DNA from: UBA12087 sp964370815
Lineage (GTDB): Bacteria; Chloroflexota; Anaerolineae; Anaerolineales; Villigracilaceae
Assembly (NCBI GenBank): GCA_964370815.1
Contig: CAYJKQ010000002.1
Span: 62,001 to 126,000, forward strand
Length of the DNA: 64,000 nucleotides
Direction of reading: 5' to 3'
Part shown: piece by piece, positions 1-8,294 of the stretch
Position numbering within the stretch: the stretch's first letter is position 1
Layout: each line of letters opens with the position of its first letter
Position numbers and translations under genes: made by a program
The notes under the pieces: generated by a model
What the model saw: only the letters and a program-made list of their open reading frames with translations
Told to the model about the DNA's origin: nothing
Databases searched by the model: none

Positions 1-497
1 GTTTTCGGATTTACAGCTTGACCATTTAATGTCAGATTAGAAAACAACAATGGACTGAAGATTGCATCAGGATTCGGTGTCACGATACTCTCGAATTTTG
101 CGAGGACCGACGGTGGTATAAAAGGAGTAGGCGTTGATGTAGGTGTGTACGATAATGCAGGGGTAAGTGTGATTGTTGGTGTCAGGGTTATGGTAGGAGT
201 TAAAGTAATGGTCGGTGTTAATGTAATCGTCGGTGATTGACTCGGTTTGAGTGTTGGTTCATAAACAGAATATATTATTGGCTCAGCAAAAAACTTAAAA
301 ACCAAGGAGCATAATCCAAGGAATATTGCTAGGCTAATATTGCGCCATCCACCTACTTCACGTTCATGTCTGATACGATAAAAAGCGATCTTCCTGGAAT
401 TCTGGATAGCCCGCATACCCAACCAAAAACAGAATACCGCACTAATAATGGAGATGATGCTGGCAGTTACTGTGGCAGAGTGGATATCCAGACTCAT
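1..497 (-). CDS. Membrane-anchored protein with Thr/Pro-rich linker (3' end outside window)
   Basis: The reading frame opens at ATG 497 (AAGAGG ribosome site about 7 nt upstream) and stays open to the window edge, so the C-terminal part is missing. About 165 residues are visible. Residues about 8-23 are hydrophobic, followed by a basic stretch (RKIAFYRIRHER), and a second hydrophobic segment lies near residues 47-62. After that comes a linker made of four TPTITL-type hexapeptides and further TPT repeats. This layout suggests a short cytoplasmic part, two membrane segments and an extracytoplasmic low-complexity stalk leading to a domain that cannot be seen. No function is recognisable. It is divergent from greA and shares its promoter region. 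Confidence 0.7.
   Translation of the reverse strand, partial: MSLDIHSATVTASIISIISAVFCFWLGMRAIQNSRKIAFYRIRHEREVGGWRNISLAIFLGLCSLVFKFFAEPIIYSVYEPTLKPSQSPTITLTPTITLTPTITLTPTITLTPALSYTPTSTPTPFIPPSVLAKFESIVTPNPDAIFSPLLFSNLTLNGQAVNPK
165..236 (-). repeat. Four 18-bp tandem repeats encoding TPTITL
   Basis: Four consecutive 18-bp units with third-position differences encode (S/T)PTITL inside the truncated membrane protein. In-frame 18-bp units can change in number without breaking the frame. The synonymous differences between units argue against very recent expansion. Confidence 0.75.
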
Positions 498-525
498 AAG
501 TATTCCTCTTGAAATCAAGTTTTAA

Positions 526-534
526 ATTATAGCA
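526..534 (-). promoter_or_regulatory. Extended -10 promoter for the leftmost gene
   Basis: On the minus strand TGC precedes a perfect TATAAT (531-526), an extended -10 element. I see no good -35 match. Transcription would start near 519 and leave a leader of about 22 nt containing the ribosome site. Confidence 0.55.
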
Positions 535-559
535 TAACAGGTCTTAAATAATCCTTTGA

Positions 560-588
560 TTGACATCTGTTCGTTACTGGATTAAACT
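560..588 (+). promoter_or_regulatory. greA promoter
   Basis: A perfect -35 TTGACA (560-565) is followed after 17 bp by TAAACT (583-588, four of six consensus bases). The predicted start near 595 leaves a leader of about 30 nt ahead of greA. It is back to back with the promoter of the divergent membrane-protein gene. Confidence 0.6.
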
Positions 589-625
589 CTTTCACAGAAA
601 ATAGGAAATGAAAGGTGGTTTTTTT

Positions 626-1093
626 ATGGGTGATGCAGTTTACCTGACAGCAGAAGGCGAAAAAGTTCTACGAGAAGAATTAGTGAGGTTAATTAATATT
701 GAACGTATTGCCTTGGCTGTCAGATTACGCGATGCCATACAGATGGGTGATCTATCTGAAAACGCTGATTACAAGAAAGCCAAAGAAGATCAAGGATTTC
801 TTGAAGGCCGGATTCAAGAGGTGGAATATATCTTACGGAACGCAATAATTATTAAAGAGAATGTAATCAATCGAGACAAAGTATCCATGGGGGCTTTGGT
901 TACGATCCAAGAAAATGATGACCCCCCCGAGGTGTATCATCTGGTGGGTGCTTCGGAAGCTGATCCGCAAAAGGGCAAAATTTCACATCTATCGCCTATT
1001 GGCAGGGCACTTATGGATCACCGAATTGGCGATGCCGTTGAAGTCGATACTCCTGGAGGAATGATCCTTTTTAAAATACTCAAGATCGAATAA
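626..1093 (+). CDS. greA: Transcription elongation factor GreA
   Basis: This 155-residue protein has the GreA layout. An N-terminal coiled coil starts with YLTAEGEKVLREEL and carries the conserved LSENADY segment at its acidic tip, and a C-terminal FKBP-like domain includes SPIGRALMDHRIGD. GreA inserts the coiled coil into the RNA polymerase secondary channel and stimulates cleavage of backtracked RNA. I place the start at ATG 626 because AAAGGTGG (611-618) lies 7 nt upstream. The in-frame ATG at 608 has no comparable site and would add MKGGFF, which GreA proteins normally lack. It is monocistronic, with its own promoter and a terminator downstream. Confidence 0.95.
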   Translation: MGDAVYLTAEGEKVLREELVRLINIERIALAVRLRDAIQMGDLSENADYKKAKEDQGFLEGRIQEVEYILRNAIIIKENVINRDKVSMGALVTIQENDDPPEVYHLVGASEADPQKGKISHLSPIGRALMDHRIGDAVEVDTPGGMILFKILKIE

Positions 1094-1137
1094 CTGGAAA
1101 CTGTTTACTCTATTCAAATACTCGTATCACCTTAAAT

Positions 1138-1178
1138 AATACAGACCACCAAAAAAATTTTTATTGATGGTCTGTATT
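1138..1178. terminator. Bidirectional terminator between greA and the convergent gene
   Basis: AATACAGACCA (1138-1148) pairs with TGGTCTGTATT (1168-1178). The loop contains AAAAAAATTTTT, which can extend the hairpin. It sits between convergent genes. Flanking T-tracts are weak, so termination strength is uncertain. Confidence 0.5.
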
Positions 1179-1243
1179 TATCACTATGAGAATAGGGCTT
1201 GATTAGCAACCAATTCTTACAAAAGGAATTTGTTCCCTAAATA

Positions 1244-2251
1244 TCAACCTGTTGGAGCTGTCTTTTGCCAAATGGCTAACTCCAAAGTTACCCGGTTGAA
1301 AAAACTCCCTTGTGGAAGCGCTCCCTGTCCATATTCTATTTCGGAAACGGTTGCAATCATTTGAAGAGTGGCTGTTTCTAAAGCAACTTTTTGACCACGT
1401 TCTACCATGATCGGTTCACCCTTCGCTTGTAAGCGTTGGAACGTGGATGGGTCATTAAAGGCATGCTCACTCATCAGGACCTTTGTTACCGTTTGAATAT
1501 CATTCTTATCAAACATCCAAACTTCAAAAGCGCTTACTTTTTTAGGATCGCCAACTCCAATCGTTTCAGAAATTCCGACTCCACACTCTCCCAGGAATTC
1601 TCCAGAAGCTGAATCTATGCTAAACGAATCATCAAACAGATCATCACCGCTAACATACGTAGTTACAAATTGAGCGATAGGTGATTGCTCTCCCAGAGCA
1701 GAATAATCTGTCAGTTCAACCTGGCGAGAATCATCCCCTGTTTCTTGGGAAGGATTGCCTTTCCCAAAGCGTATATTGGGTTTCAGGTATTTGATGACCG
1801 CATAAATTACGATCGCAATTGCCAATAACGCTAAAATAATTAAAGCAATTCGTATGAAAGCTAAAACCCGTCCTCCTGATGATACTTCAGGATCAGGGAT
1901 AGGTGTACCAACCTGTTCACCTGTTACAACCAGATTTGTGAATTGGGTGATAAGAGCTGTATCCTGTTTTCCGGGATTTAGCTGAATGTTTTCAAGACTG
2001 CTATTTGCATACTCACCTAAAGATTCCCAGCGTTTTACAGCCAAAACCTGATCTCCATTTACGCCATAGGAATCGATCGTCATGCGCAAGATATCTTCCT
2101 GATAAACAGGGTGCAAAAGAGAAGGTGGTGCATCCTTCCATTGCACTGGTTGGATTCCCCATCCCCAAACTAGACCCAATCCAAAACCGAAAACTCCCGC
2201 CGATATAACCAAAATCAGCGGTTTTTTGAGATATGCCAGTAATGAATTCAT
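1244..2251 (-). CDS. Two-pass membrane protein of unknown function
   Basis: This 335-residue protein starts at ATG 2251, with AAGGAG about 7 nt upstream. An earlier in-frame start at 2317 would add 22 unsupported residues. A first membrane segment covers about residues 10-31. An extracytoplasmic region of roughly 95 residues follows, then a second strong membrane segment (about 128-156), then a soluble C-terminal domain of about 175 residues, probably cytoplasmic. I recognise no catalytic motif or named family. It lies 80 nt downstream of topA in the dprA-manC-topA direction and is probably the last gene of that operon. Confidence 0.75.
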   Translation of the reverse strand: MNSLLAYLKKPLILVISAGVFGFGLGLVWGWGIQPVQWKDAPPSLLHPVYQEDILRMTIDSYGVNGDQVLAVKRWESLGEYANSSLENIQLNPGKQDTALITQFTNLVVTGEQVGTPIPDPEVSSGGRVLAFIRIALIILALLAIAIVIYAVIKYLKPNIRFGKGNPSQETGDDSRQVELTDYSALGEQSPIAQFVTTYVSGDDLFDDSFSIDSASGEFLGECGVGISETIGVGDPKKVSAFEVWMFDKNDIQTVTKVLMSEHAFNDPSTFQRLQAKGEPIMVERGQKVALETATLQMIATVSEIEYGQGALPQGSFFNRVTLELAIWQKTAPTG

Positions 2252-2331
2252 TTTAATTCTCCTTTTGTAAACCCTAGAGCCATAACTTATTATACAAATA
2301 CTATCAGGAAAAGACAATCAATGCAATAGAG

Positions 2332-4638
2332 TTAATTTTCTTCTTTAAGTATTTTTTCCAGCAAGAATGATTCTTTACAATCCAAACATTTTGCTTCTCT
2401 TTTGTTGGTTATTATCAACATCCCTTTACAATTAGGACAAGGAAATGTAAGAGGTCGCTGCCAGGAAGTAAAGTCGCAGTTCGGATAATTTGCACACCCG
2501 AAAAAAACTCTTCCTTTTCGAGTTTTACGTTCTACAATGTCACCATTGTCCTTAGGGCACAAAACACCAATCTTCTCCAGCAAGGGTTCAGTAAACCTGC
2601 AATCCGGAAAACCACTACAACTAATAAATTTGCCATACCTTCCAAAGCGAATAACGAGGTCTTTCCCACAATCCGGGCAAAGTCTCCCTATAGATTCGGG
2701 TTCGGATTTTGTGACAGGCATCTCGGACTGTGCATGTTGAACTGCAATCGAAAATGGGTCGTAGAATGTTCTTATCACGTCCACCCAATCTTGCTGTCCT
2801 GCAGCTACATTATCCAGGTCACTTTCCATATGAGCTGTGAAACCCACATCGACAATTACCGGAAAATACTTGACGAGGAGATCATTAACCAACATTCCCG
2901 TCTCGGTAGGGAAAAGCTTCTTGTCCTGTCTGAAAACATATCCCCGGTTTTGGATGGTTGACAGGATGGGAGCATACGTGGAAGGTCTTCCAATTCCATT
3001 CTCTTCCAGAGCCTGAACCAGGCTGGCTTCACTATATCGTGGGGGTGGTTGAGTAAAATGCTGTTCCGGAATTAACCGTATCAGGTCCTGTTCTTGTCCT
3101 TCTGCAATTGAGGCTGGTATCTTAATATTCTCTTCATCTGATGAATTCTTGGAATCTTCATCCTTGGCATCCTCGTAAACAACAAGAAATCCGGGAAATT
3201 TTATTGTGGACCCGACAGAACGCAATGTATATTCGTGCTCAGAACCATTTCCTGTAACATCAACAGACAAAGTATCATAAATTGCAGATTCCATCTGAGA
3301 TGCGATAAATCTCTGCCATATCAATTGGTAAAGTTTGAATTGTGCTGGTTCAAGAAATGCTTTAATTTTTCCGGGTTCACGCAAAACAGAAGTCGGTCTG
3401 ATCGCCTCATGAGCTTCCTGTGCACCAACTGCGCGTGTCTTATATTCTTGTGGAGTTTCGGGAAGATAGTCTCTACCAAATTTGTCAGCAATAAATTGCA
3501 TGGCTTCCTTCCGTGCCAAGTCCGCAATATTTATGGAGTCGGTACGCATGTAAGTGATCAATCCAGTTTGTCCACCATCACCCACATCAACTCCTTCATA
3601 AAGGGACTGTGCCACAGCCATTGTACGTTTTGCAGTGAATCCGAGCCTTCGTGACGCTTCCTGCTGTAATGAACTTGTAATAAATGGGGCTGAAGGTTTT
3701 CTCCTTCTCTCGCTGCGCTTAATCTTACTGACGACATAATCAGCTTTTTCCATGTCGATCAAAAGAGTTTGGACAAACTCCTGGTTTGCGAGATTTGCCT
3801 CTTCGCTATCTATACGAATTAATTTGGCAATAAAATTCGCCTTCTTATTCTTTTCACCCCGAGAACGGAATTCTGCTCGAATGCTCCAGTATTCCACTGG
3901 ATTAAAAGCATTAATTTCGTTCTCTCTTTCAACAATCAACCTCAGAGCGACCGATTGCACACGACCTGCAGAAAGTCTGCTTCTAACTTTTTCCCATAAA
4001 ATTGGGCTAATACTATAACCGACCAATCTATCCAATACCCGGCGGGCTTGTTGTGCATTAACCAGATCCATATTTAGACCACGCGGGTGAGAAAAAGCTT
4101 CTTCAATCGCACTTTTAGTAATTTCATGAAAAACAACACGACTGGAATTTTTTTCTTCGATACCGACAGCCTGTGCCAAGTGCCAGGCTATGGCTTCACC
4201 TTCCCGGTCCGGGTCTGTGGCAAGAAAAATTTCTGCAGCACCTTTAACCAATATCTTCAGCTCTTTGACAACAGATTTCTTTTCATTTGGCACCCGGTAT
4301 TTAGGTGTAAAATCATTTTCTACATCCACTGAGAGCTGGGAACGCAACAAATCCCGCACATGCCCAACTGACGCCCGGACTGTATATCCTTTTCCCAAAA
4401 ATCTTTCTACAGTTCTAGCTTTGGCTGGTGATTCTACAATCACTAATTTGCCACTTCTTTTGTCTTCCTTTTCAGGAGCAGTTAACCCTTCGTGAGCAGG
4501 AGTTTTTCCAATCCGATAAAGGGTAGTACCACATATTCCACAAGTTCCCCGAGTGATTGGGGCTGTTGCTCTGTTAAACCCTGCCTGGGGATCTTGAATT
4601 TCTCGTTTTGTCTTACATTTCATACAGTAGGCTTCCAA
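2332..4638 (-). CDS. topA: DNA topoisomerase I with an extra N-terminal zinc ribbon
   Basis: Type IA topoisomerase of 768 residues that relaxes negative supercoils through a transient 5'-phosphotyrosine. The TOPRIM domain begins at KLVIVESPAKA (about 64) and includes the acidic TDPDREGE (141-148). The catalytic tyrosine is Y363 in TYMRTDS. Three four-cysteine zinc ribbons follow at the C-terminus, from about residue 654 to 754. Unusually, some 50 residues precede TOPRIM and carry two CxxC pairs (C5/C8 and C33/C36), resembling the small DUF5679 zinc ribbon. The gene starts 10 nt after the manC stop, so the two are cotranscribed. Confidence 0.96.
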   Translation of the reverse strand: MEAYCMKCKTKREIQDPQAGFNRATAPITRGTCGICGTTLYRIGKTPAHEGLTAPEKEDKRSGKLVIVESPAKARTVERFLGKGYTVRASVGHVRDLLRSQLSVDVENDFTPKYRVPNEKKSVVKELKILVKGAAEIFLATDPDREGEAIAWHLAQAVGIEEKNSSRVVFHEITKSAIEEAFSHPRGLNMDLVNAQQARRVLDRLVGYSISPILWEKVRSRLSAGRVQSVALRLIVERENEINAFNPVEYWSIRAEFRSRGEKNKKANFIAKLIRIDSEEANLANQEFVQTLLIDMEKADYVVSKIKRSERRRKPSAPFITSSLQQEASRRLGFTAKRTMAVAQSLYEGVDVGDGGQTGLITYMRTDSINIADLARKEAMQFIADKFGRDYLPETPQEYKTRAVGAQEAHEAIRPTSVLREPGKIKAFLEPAQFKLYQLIWQRFIASQMESAIYDTLSVDVTGNGSEHEYTLRSVGSTIKFPGFLVVYEDAKDEDSKNSSDEENIKIPASIAEGQEQDLIRLIPEQHFTQPPPRYSEASLVQALEENGIGRPSTYAPILSTIQNRGYVFRQDKKLFPTETGMLVNDLLVKYFPVIVDVGFTAHMESDLDNVAAGQQDWVDVIRTFYDPFSIAVQHAQSEMPVTKSEPESIGRLCPDCGKDLVIRFGRYGKFISCSGFPDCRFTEPLLEKIGVLCPKDNGDIVERKTRKGRVFFGCANYPNCDFTSWQRPLTFPCPNCKGMLIITNKREAKCLDCKESFLLEKILKEEN

Positions 4639-4648
4639 AAAATTCCTC

Positions 4649-5737
4649 CTAAAGATAGCTTTCCCGCTCTGAGTTTTCCAGATTCTTAACTGCCTGTCGA
4701 ACTTTCTGAGCGTGGTCTTTCTTGCAAACTAATAAAACATCCCCTGCATCCACAATTATCAGATCATCTACGCCGATTGTAACTACCAATTTACCGTCAT
4801 GATTTCCGTAGACCAGGCTTGAGTGTGTATCAATACCCATATGATCGCCACTGAACACAATATTTCCGTTTTCATCCGGCAGTAACACATCAAACAGCGA
4901 ATCCCAACTACCAACATCATTCCACATCAAACCAGAAGCAGGCAAGACAGCGACTTTTGTGGCATTTTCCATGATCCCGTAATCGATCGTTTCCACTGAC
5001 AGATCTTTCCAGATATTTTTCAATAGCAGATCCTGGTTCGGACTTCCCCAGAAACCCTTGATCTCGTCTAATTTATTACATAAATACGGCATCTGTTGTG
5101 CAAATTCATCCAATATCCTGTCTGTGCGCCAAGCAAAGATCCCGGAATTCCATGAATGGTCTTTGTTTGCCACCATTTCCCGGGCTTGTATTTCTCCTGG
5201 TTTTTCTTTGAATTTAGACACTTGATAAACCGGGTAAGGGAACTCTTCCTGGATAGGTTCTCCCCGTTGAATGTACCCGTATCCAGTTGCTGGAAAAGTT
5301 GGGGTTATCCCAAGGGTAACCAGGTATCCCCTATCGGCTACATCCATCGCAATTCTAATGATATGGTGAAAAAGGTCGGTATTTGAAATATGGTGATCTG
5401 AAGGTAATACCGCCATGATCGCTTCAGGATCACGAGAATTGATCACTGCTGCAGCCAGACCTACAACCGAAGCGGTGCCTTTGGGTTCAGGTTCCAGAAG
5501 GAAATTCTCCTGGGGAATTTCAGGAACCTGACCTTTTAACTTAGCATACTGCGCCTGAGTGGTTACTACCAGAATTCTATCGATTTGAAATAAACCCTGT
5601 AACCGTTCGACAGTTGTCTGAAACAGAGATAGCTCTCCAAGTAATGGCAAGGTATGTTTCGGATAGTTTTGGCGAGAGACCGGCCAAAGCCTTGTTCCAC
5701 TACCACCAGCCATTATTACAGCATATAAATGGTTCAT
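4649..5737 (-). CDS. manC: Mannose-1-phosphate guanylyltransferase
   Basis: A 362-residue nucleotidyltransferase that makes GDP-mannose from GTP and mannose-1-phosphate for glycan synthesis. The N-terminus has the pyrophosphorylase signature MAGGSGTRLWPVSR with the PKHTLPLLG segment. LPSDHHI (metal/nucleotide site), a FKEKP sugar-phosphate motif and WNSGIFAW follow. Length matches the single-domain GMP form, with no C-terminal isomerase cupin. Its ATG overlaps the dprA stop (ATGA), so translation is coupled. Other sugar-1-phosphate nucleotidyltransferases are possible, but the SDHHI and WNSGIF motifs favour the mannose enzyme. Confidence 0.9.
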   Translation of the reverse strand: MNHLYAVIMAGGSGTRLWPVSRQNYPKHTLPLLGELSLFQTTVERLQGLFQIDRILVVTTQAQYAKLKGQVPEIPQENFLLEPEPKGTASVVGLAAAVINSRDPEAIMAVLPSDHHISNTDLFHHIIRIAMDVADRGYLVTLGITPTFPATGYGYIQRGEPIQEEFPYPVYQVSKFKEKPGEIQAREMVANKDHSWNSGIFAWRTDRILDEFAQQMPYLCNKLDEIKGFWGSPNQDLLLKNIWKDLSVETIDYGIMENATKVAVLPASGLMWNDVGSWDSLFDVLLPDENGNIVFSGDHMGIDTHSSLVYGNHDGKLVVTIGVDDLIIVDAGDVLLVCKKDHAQKVRQAVKNLENSERESYL

Positions 5738-6849
5738 TTTTTATCCACCAAGTAATCAGATTGTTCTTCACTTACAGCAATATAATTCATTCCACCCACC
5801 TGTTGTACCATACCTTTCAATTCCATCATTACCAATGCAGCAGAAACGCTCTCAATTGGCAATCCTGTTTGCGAGCGAATTTCATCCACATGTTTAGGAT
5901 CTCTTCCAAGGGTATTCAAAACGTTTGCTTCGATTGTGTTTGTTGGAATCACATGGCGTATGATACGTTGCTCATTTGCTCGCGATAGATTGAGATTATC
6001 CAACAAGTCCCGCCCAGACAAAAGAGGATGAGCACCTTGTTGGATCAATCGATTTGTACCCTTGCTCTGTGGGGCGAAAATATTCCCTGGAACTGCAAAT
6101 ACATCCCGACCTTGATCAGCAGCAAAACTTGAGGTTATTAATGCTCCACTCGTTTCAGCAGCTTCGACAACGACTACCGCCATGGATAAACCTGAAATTA
6201 TTCGATTGCGTGGTGGAAAATTTGAACTATCTGGTGGTGTACCTGGAGCATAATCGCTAAGTATAGCACCTTGATTAATTATCTGATCTGCAAGGTTTCT
6301 ATGCTCCGGTGGGTAAATTCGATCAACCCCACTTCCCATAACTGCAAGCGAACGACCTCCTGACCGAATGGTGGCTTGATGGGCAATAGCATCCACACCA
6401 CGTGCCAATCCACTAATAACTGTGATACCATTTTGAGCCAGGTAAGTTGCCAACTCGTCAGCCACCTGACGCCCATAAGGTGTGACTCTCCTAGTCCCTA
6501 CTATCGCCACTGCCCAGAAATCATCTTCAATAATCTCACCACGTAAATAAAGGACAGGAGGCGGCTGGTCTATTTCCTTCAAGCGATTTGGATAATTATC
6601 CTCATCGCTAATAACAACACTTATACCCTTGGATTGGATATTCTTGTAATAATCCTCAAGGTTTACACTTGTTCGAATATTTATAATGTTTTCAACGATC
6701 CTGGCACTTAACCCAGTTTCACGTAATTGGTGAGAAGTTGCATTCCAAGCCTCTGCCAGATCGCCAAAGTGATCTTTTAAAGCACGCAGGCGTACAGCAC
6801 CAATTCCTTTGACAAGATTAAATCCCAGCCAATAATGTTTTTCGTTCAT
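5734..6849 (-). CDS. dprA: DNA-processing protein DprA
   Basis: A 371-residue DprA/Smf protein, the RecA loader for incoming single-stranded DNA in transformation. An N-terminal helix-hairpin-helix-like region (about 1-70) is followed by the Rossmann-like core with VGTRRVTPYG, SGLARGVDAIAH and GVDRIYPPEH, and by SGALITSSFAADQGRDVFAVPG. A C-terminal winged helix (about 305-360) ends the protein. It heads a run with manC and topA; dprA next to topA is common in bacteria. Presence of dprA alone does not prove competence. Confidence 0.95.
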   Translation of the reverse strand: MNEKHYWLGFNLVKGIGAVRLRALKDHFGDLAEAWNATSHQLRETGLSARIVENIINIRTSVNLEDYYKNIQSKGISVVISDEDNYPNRLKEIDQPPPVLYLRGEIIEDDFWAVAIVGTRRVTPYGRQVADELATYLAQNGITVISGLARGVDAIAHQATIRSGGRSLAVMGSGVDRIYPPEHRNLADQIINQGAILSDYAPGTPPDSSNFPPRNRIISGLSMAVVVVEAAETSGALITSSFAADQGRDVFAVPGNIFAPQSKGTNRLIQQGAHPLLSGRDLLDNLNLSRANEQRIIRHVIPTNTIEANVLNTLGRDPKHVDEIRSQTGLPIESVSAALVMMELKGMVQQVGGMNYIAVSEEQSDYLVDKK

Positions 6850-6995
6850 CCCTGAATATATTCTTTAATTCTCGCAAGTAATTCTTTTTATTAAAATTAC
6901 CCGTTATTGTGTGTGATTGCAGTGATGTTAACGGAATATTTCAAAGAATAATTGCCTTTAATTAAACCGAATTTTTAGAAATGCTTGAATTTTAG

Positions 6996-7568
6996 CTATA
7001 TGTCCATCAACCCAGGTAAAATATGAACGGTAAGTTCACCCTTTTCAATATCGATTTTCCGAATAACGTCTGGGATCGCAGGAAGCAATACATCTCTTCC
7101 GCCTGGTTTTGATACCACATAGACATCATTTGCCCCGGTTTCAATAATCTCGGTCACTTTCCCCAGATCATGATCCAAATCATCACGAACACTTAATCCA
7201 ATGATTTCATCACTATAATAATCACCTGACTGTAATTCTTTACGTGTTACCGAAGATGAAACAAATATGGGCTGCAACCGGTATTGTCCAGCTTGTTCGG
7301 GATTAATAATCTCATCAAGTTGAATTAATAACCCCTGATTATGAGGACGGCATGAAAACAGGTTCATCGGAAAGTGATTTTCACCCAAATAAATCACTGA
7401 ACCAGGAGAAATCGCTGCCTTGTAGTTGCTATCGACCTCCACCAATAACTCACCCTTTACTCCGTGAGGGCGGCGAACAAAACCAGCTTCATGATAAGCA
7501 AGCTCGCCTTCTGCTGGCGAGCCTGCCGGTCTGTTTTTAATACCGGGAACTGTACGCTTATGGTTCAA
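6996..7568 (-). CDS. rimM: Ribosome maturation factor RimM
   Basis: A 190-residue RimM. The N-terminal barrel contains AGFVRRPHGVKGELLV, and the C-terminal PRC barrel contains LGKVTEIIETGANDVYVV and VLLPAIPDVI. RimM helps process 16S rRNA and assemble the 30S head near S19. The ATG lies inside the 3' end of khpA (11-nt overlap), implying coupled translation. The 24 residues before the barrel are longer than usual, so a later start is possible, though no better ribosome site was found. The order ffh-rpsP-khpA-rimM is classic. The usual next gene trmD is absent. Confidence 0.93.
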   Translation of the reverse strand: MNHKRTVPGIKNRPAGSPAEGELAYHEAGFVRRPHGVKGELLVEVDSNYKAAISPGSVIYLGENHFPMNLFSCRPHNQGLLIQLDEIINPEQAGQYRLQPIFVSSSVTRKELQSGDYYSDEIIGLSVRDDLDHDLGKVTEIIETGANDVYVVSKPGGRDVLLPAIPDVIRKIDIEKGELTVHILPGLMDI

Positions 7569-7791
7569 CTACATCCAATGTAACTTGTTGCCCATCACGT
7601 TCAGCGGCTACTCTAAGTAAAGTTCGGATGGCATTTGCCACACGACCACCTTTTCCGATGATGCGACCCATATCTTCTTTGTCAACACTCAGTTCAAGAG
7701 ATATATGGCGACCCCGTGCGAGCTCATGAACCTCGACTTTTTCAGTATGTTCCACCAATGATCTAGCGATATATTCTGTTAATTCTTTCAT
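7558..7791 (-). CDS. khpA: KH-domain RNA-binding protein KhpA
   Basis: A 77-residue protein that is essentially one type-II KH domain. The RNA-binding GxxG loop is seen as GRIIGKGGR, and the ends match KhpA (KELTEYIARSLV to the final VVEP). I place the start at ATG 7791, which gives the family length. The frame is open upstream into rpsP, but those residues are antisense-like and unrelated. KhpA binds small and messenger RNAs, often with KhpB, and affects cell-wall synthesis in Firmicutes; its role here is inferred only from family. Confidence 0.93.
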   Translation of the reverse strand: MKELTEYIARSLVEHTEKVEVHELARGRHISLELSVDKEDMGRIIGKGGRVANAIRTLLRVAAERDGQQVTLDVVEP

Positions 7792-7807
7792 AACATTTAT
7801 ATACCAA

Positions 7808-8149
7808 CTATCGGTTTGTTCTTGAATCAACAACATTCTTCTGGCTATTTGTTTCAACTTCAGCCAATAAGGTTTCCACGCTCTCTCCAGCTTTAAACCG
7901 GGTATAACGATCAAGCAAACCATTGGTTTTGAAAAGCTGCGCAACCGATTCGGTTGGCTGAGCACCCTTGCTCATCCAATCATAGACCCTGTCTTCCTTA
8001 ACAGTAACTGTTGCGGGTTGTGTGCGTGGATTGTAGAAACCAATAATCTCCAGGAAACGACCATCGCGCGGACTTTCTTTATCCGCTACAACAATGCGGT
8101 AACTTGGTTGGCCTTTTAAACCAACACGACGTAAACGAATTCGTACCAT
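7808..8149 (-). CDS. rpsP: 30S ribosomal protein S16
   Basis: A 113-residue S16, recognised by VRIRLRRVGLKGQPSYRIVV, DGRFLEIIGFYNPR and the GAQPTESV segment. The last 30 residues extend beyond the shortest bacterial S16 proteins and are polar. AAGGAG lies upstream of ATG 8149. It is the second gene of the ffh operon, 145 nt after ffh. Confidence 0.97.
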   Translation of the reverse strand: MVRIRLRRVGLKGQPSYRIVVADKESPRDGRFLEIIGFYNPRTQPATVTVKEDRVYDWMSKGAQPTESVAQLFKTNGLLDRYTRFKAGESVETLLAEVETNSQKNVVDSRTNR

Positions 8150-8294
8150 CGAAATCTATCTCCTTAATCAAATATATGCGGCACCTTCCCAACAAACGTA
8201 AAGTTGTTATTGTTGAGTTGATACAAGGTTCAATTTTGCAGTCCACCTGGAAAGGTGAGGTGCACGAAGGATGTGCCTCTTTCCAGAAAACTGT

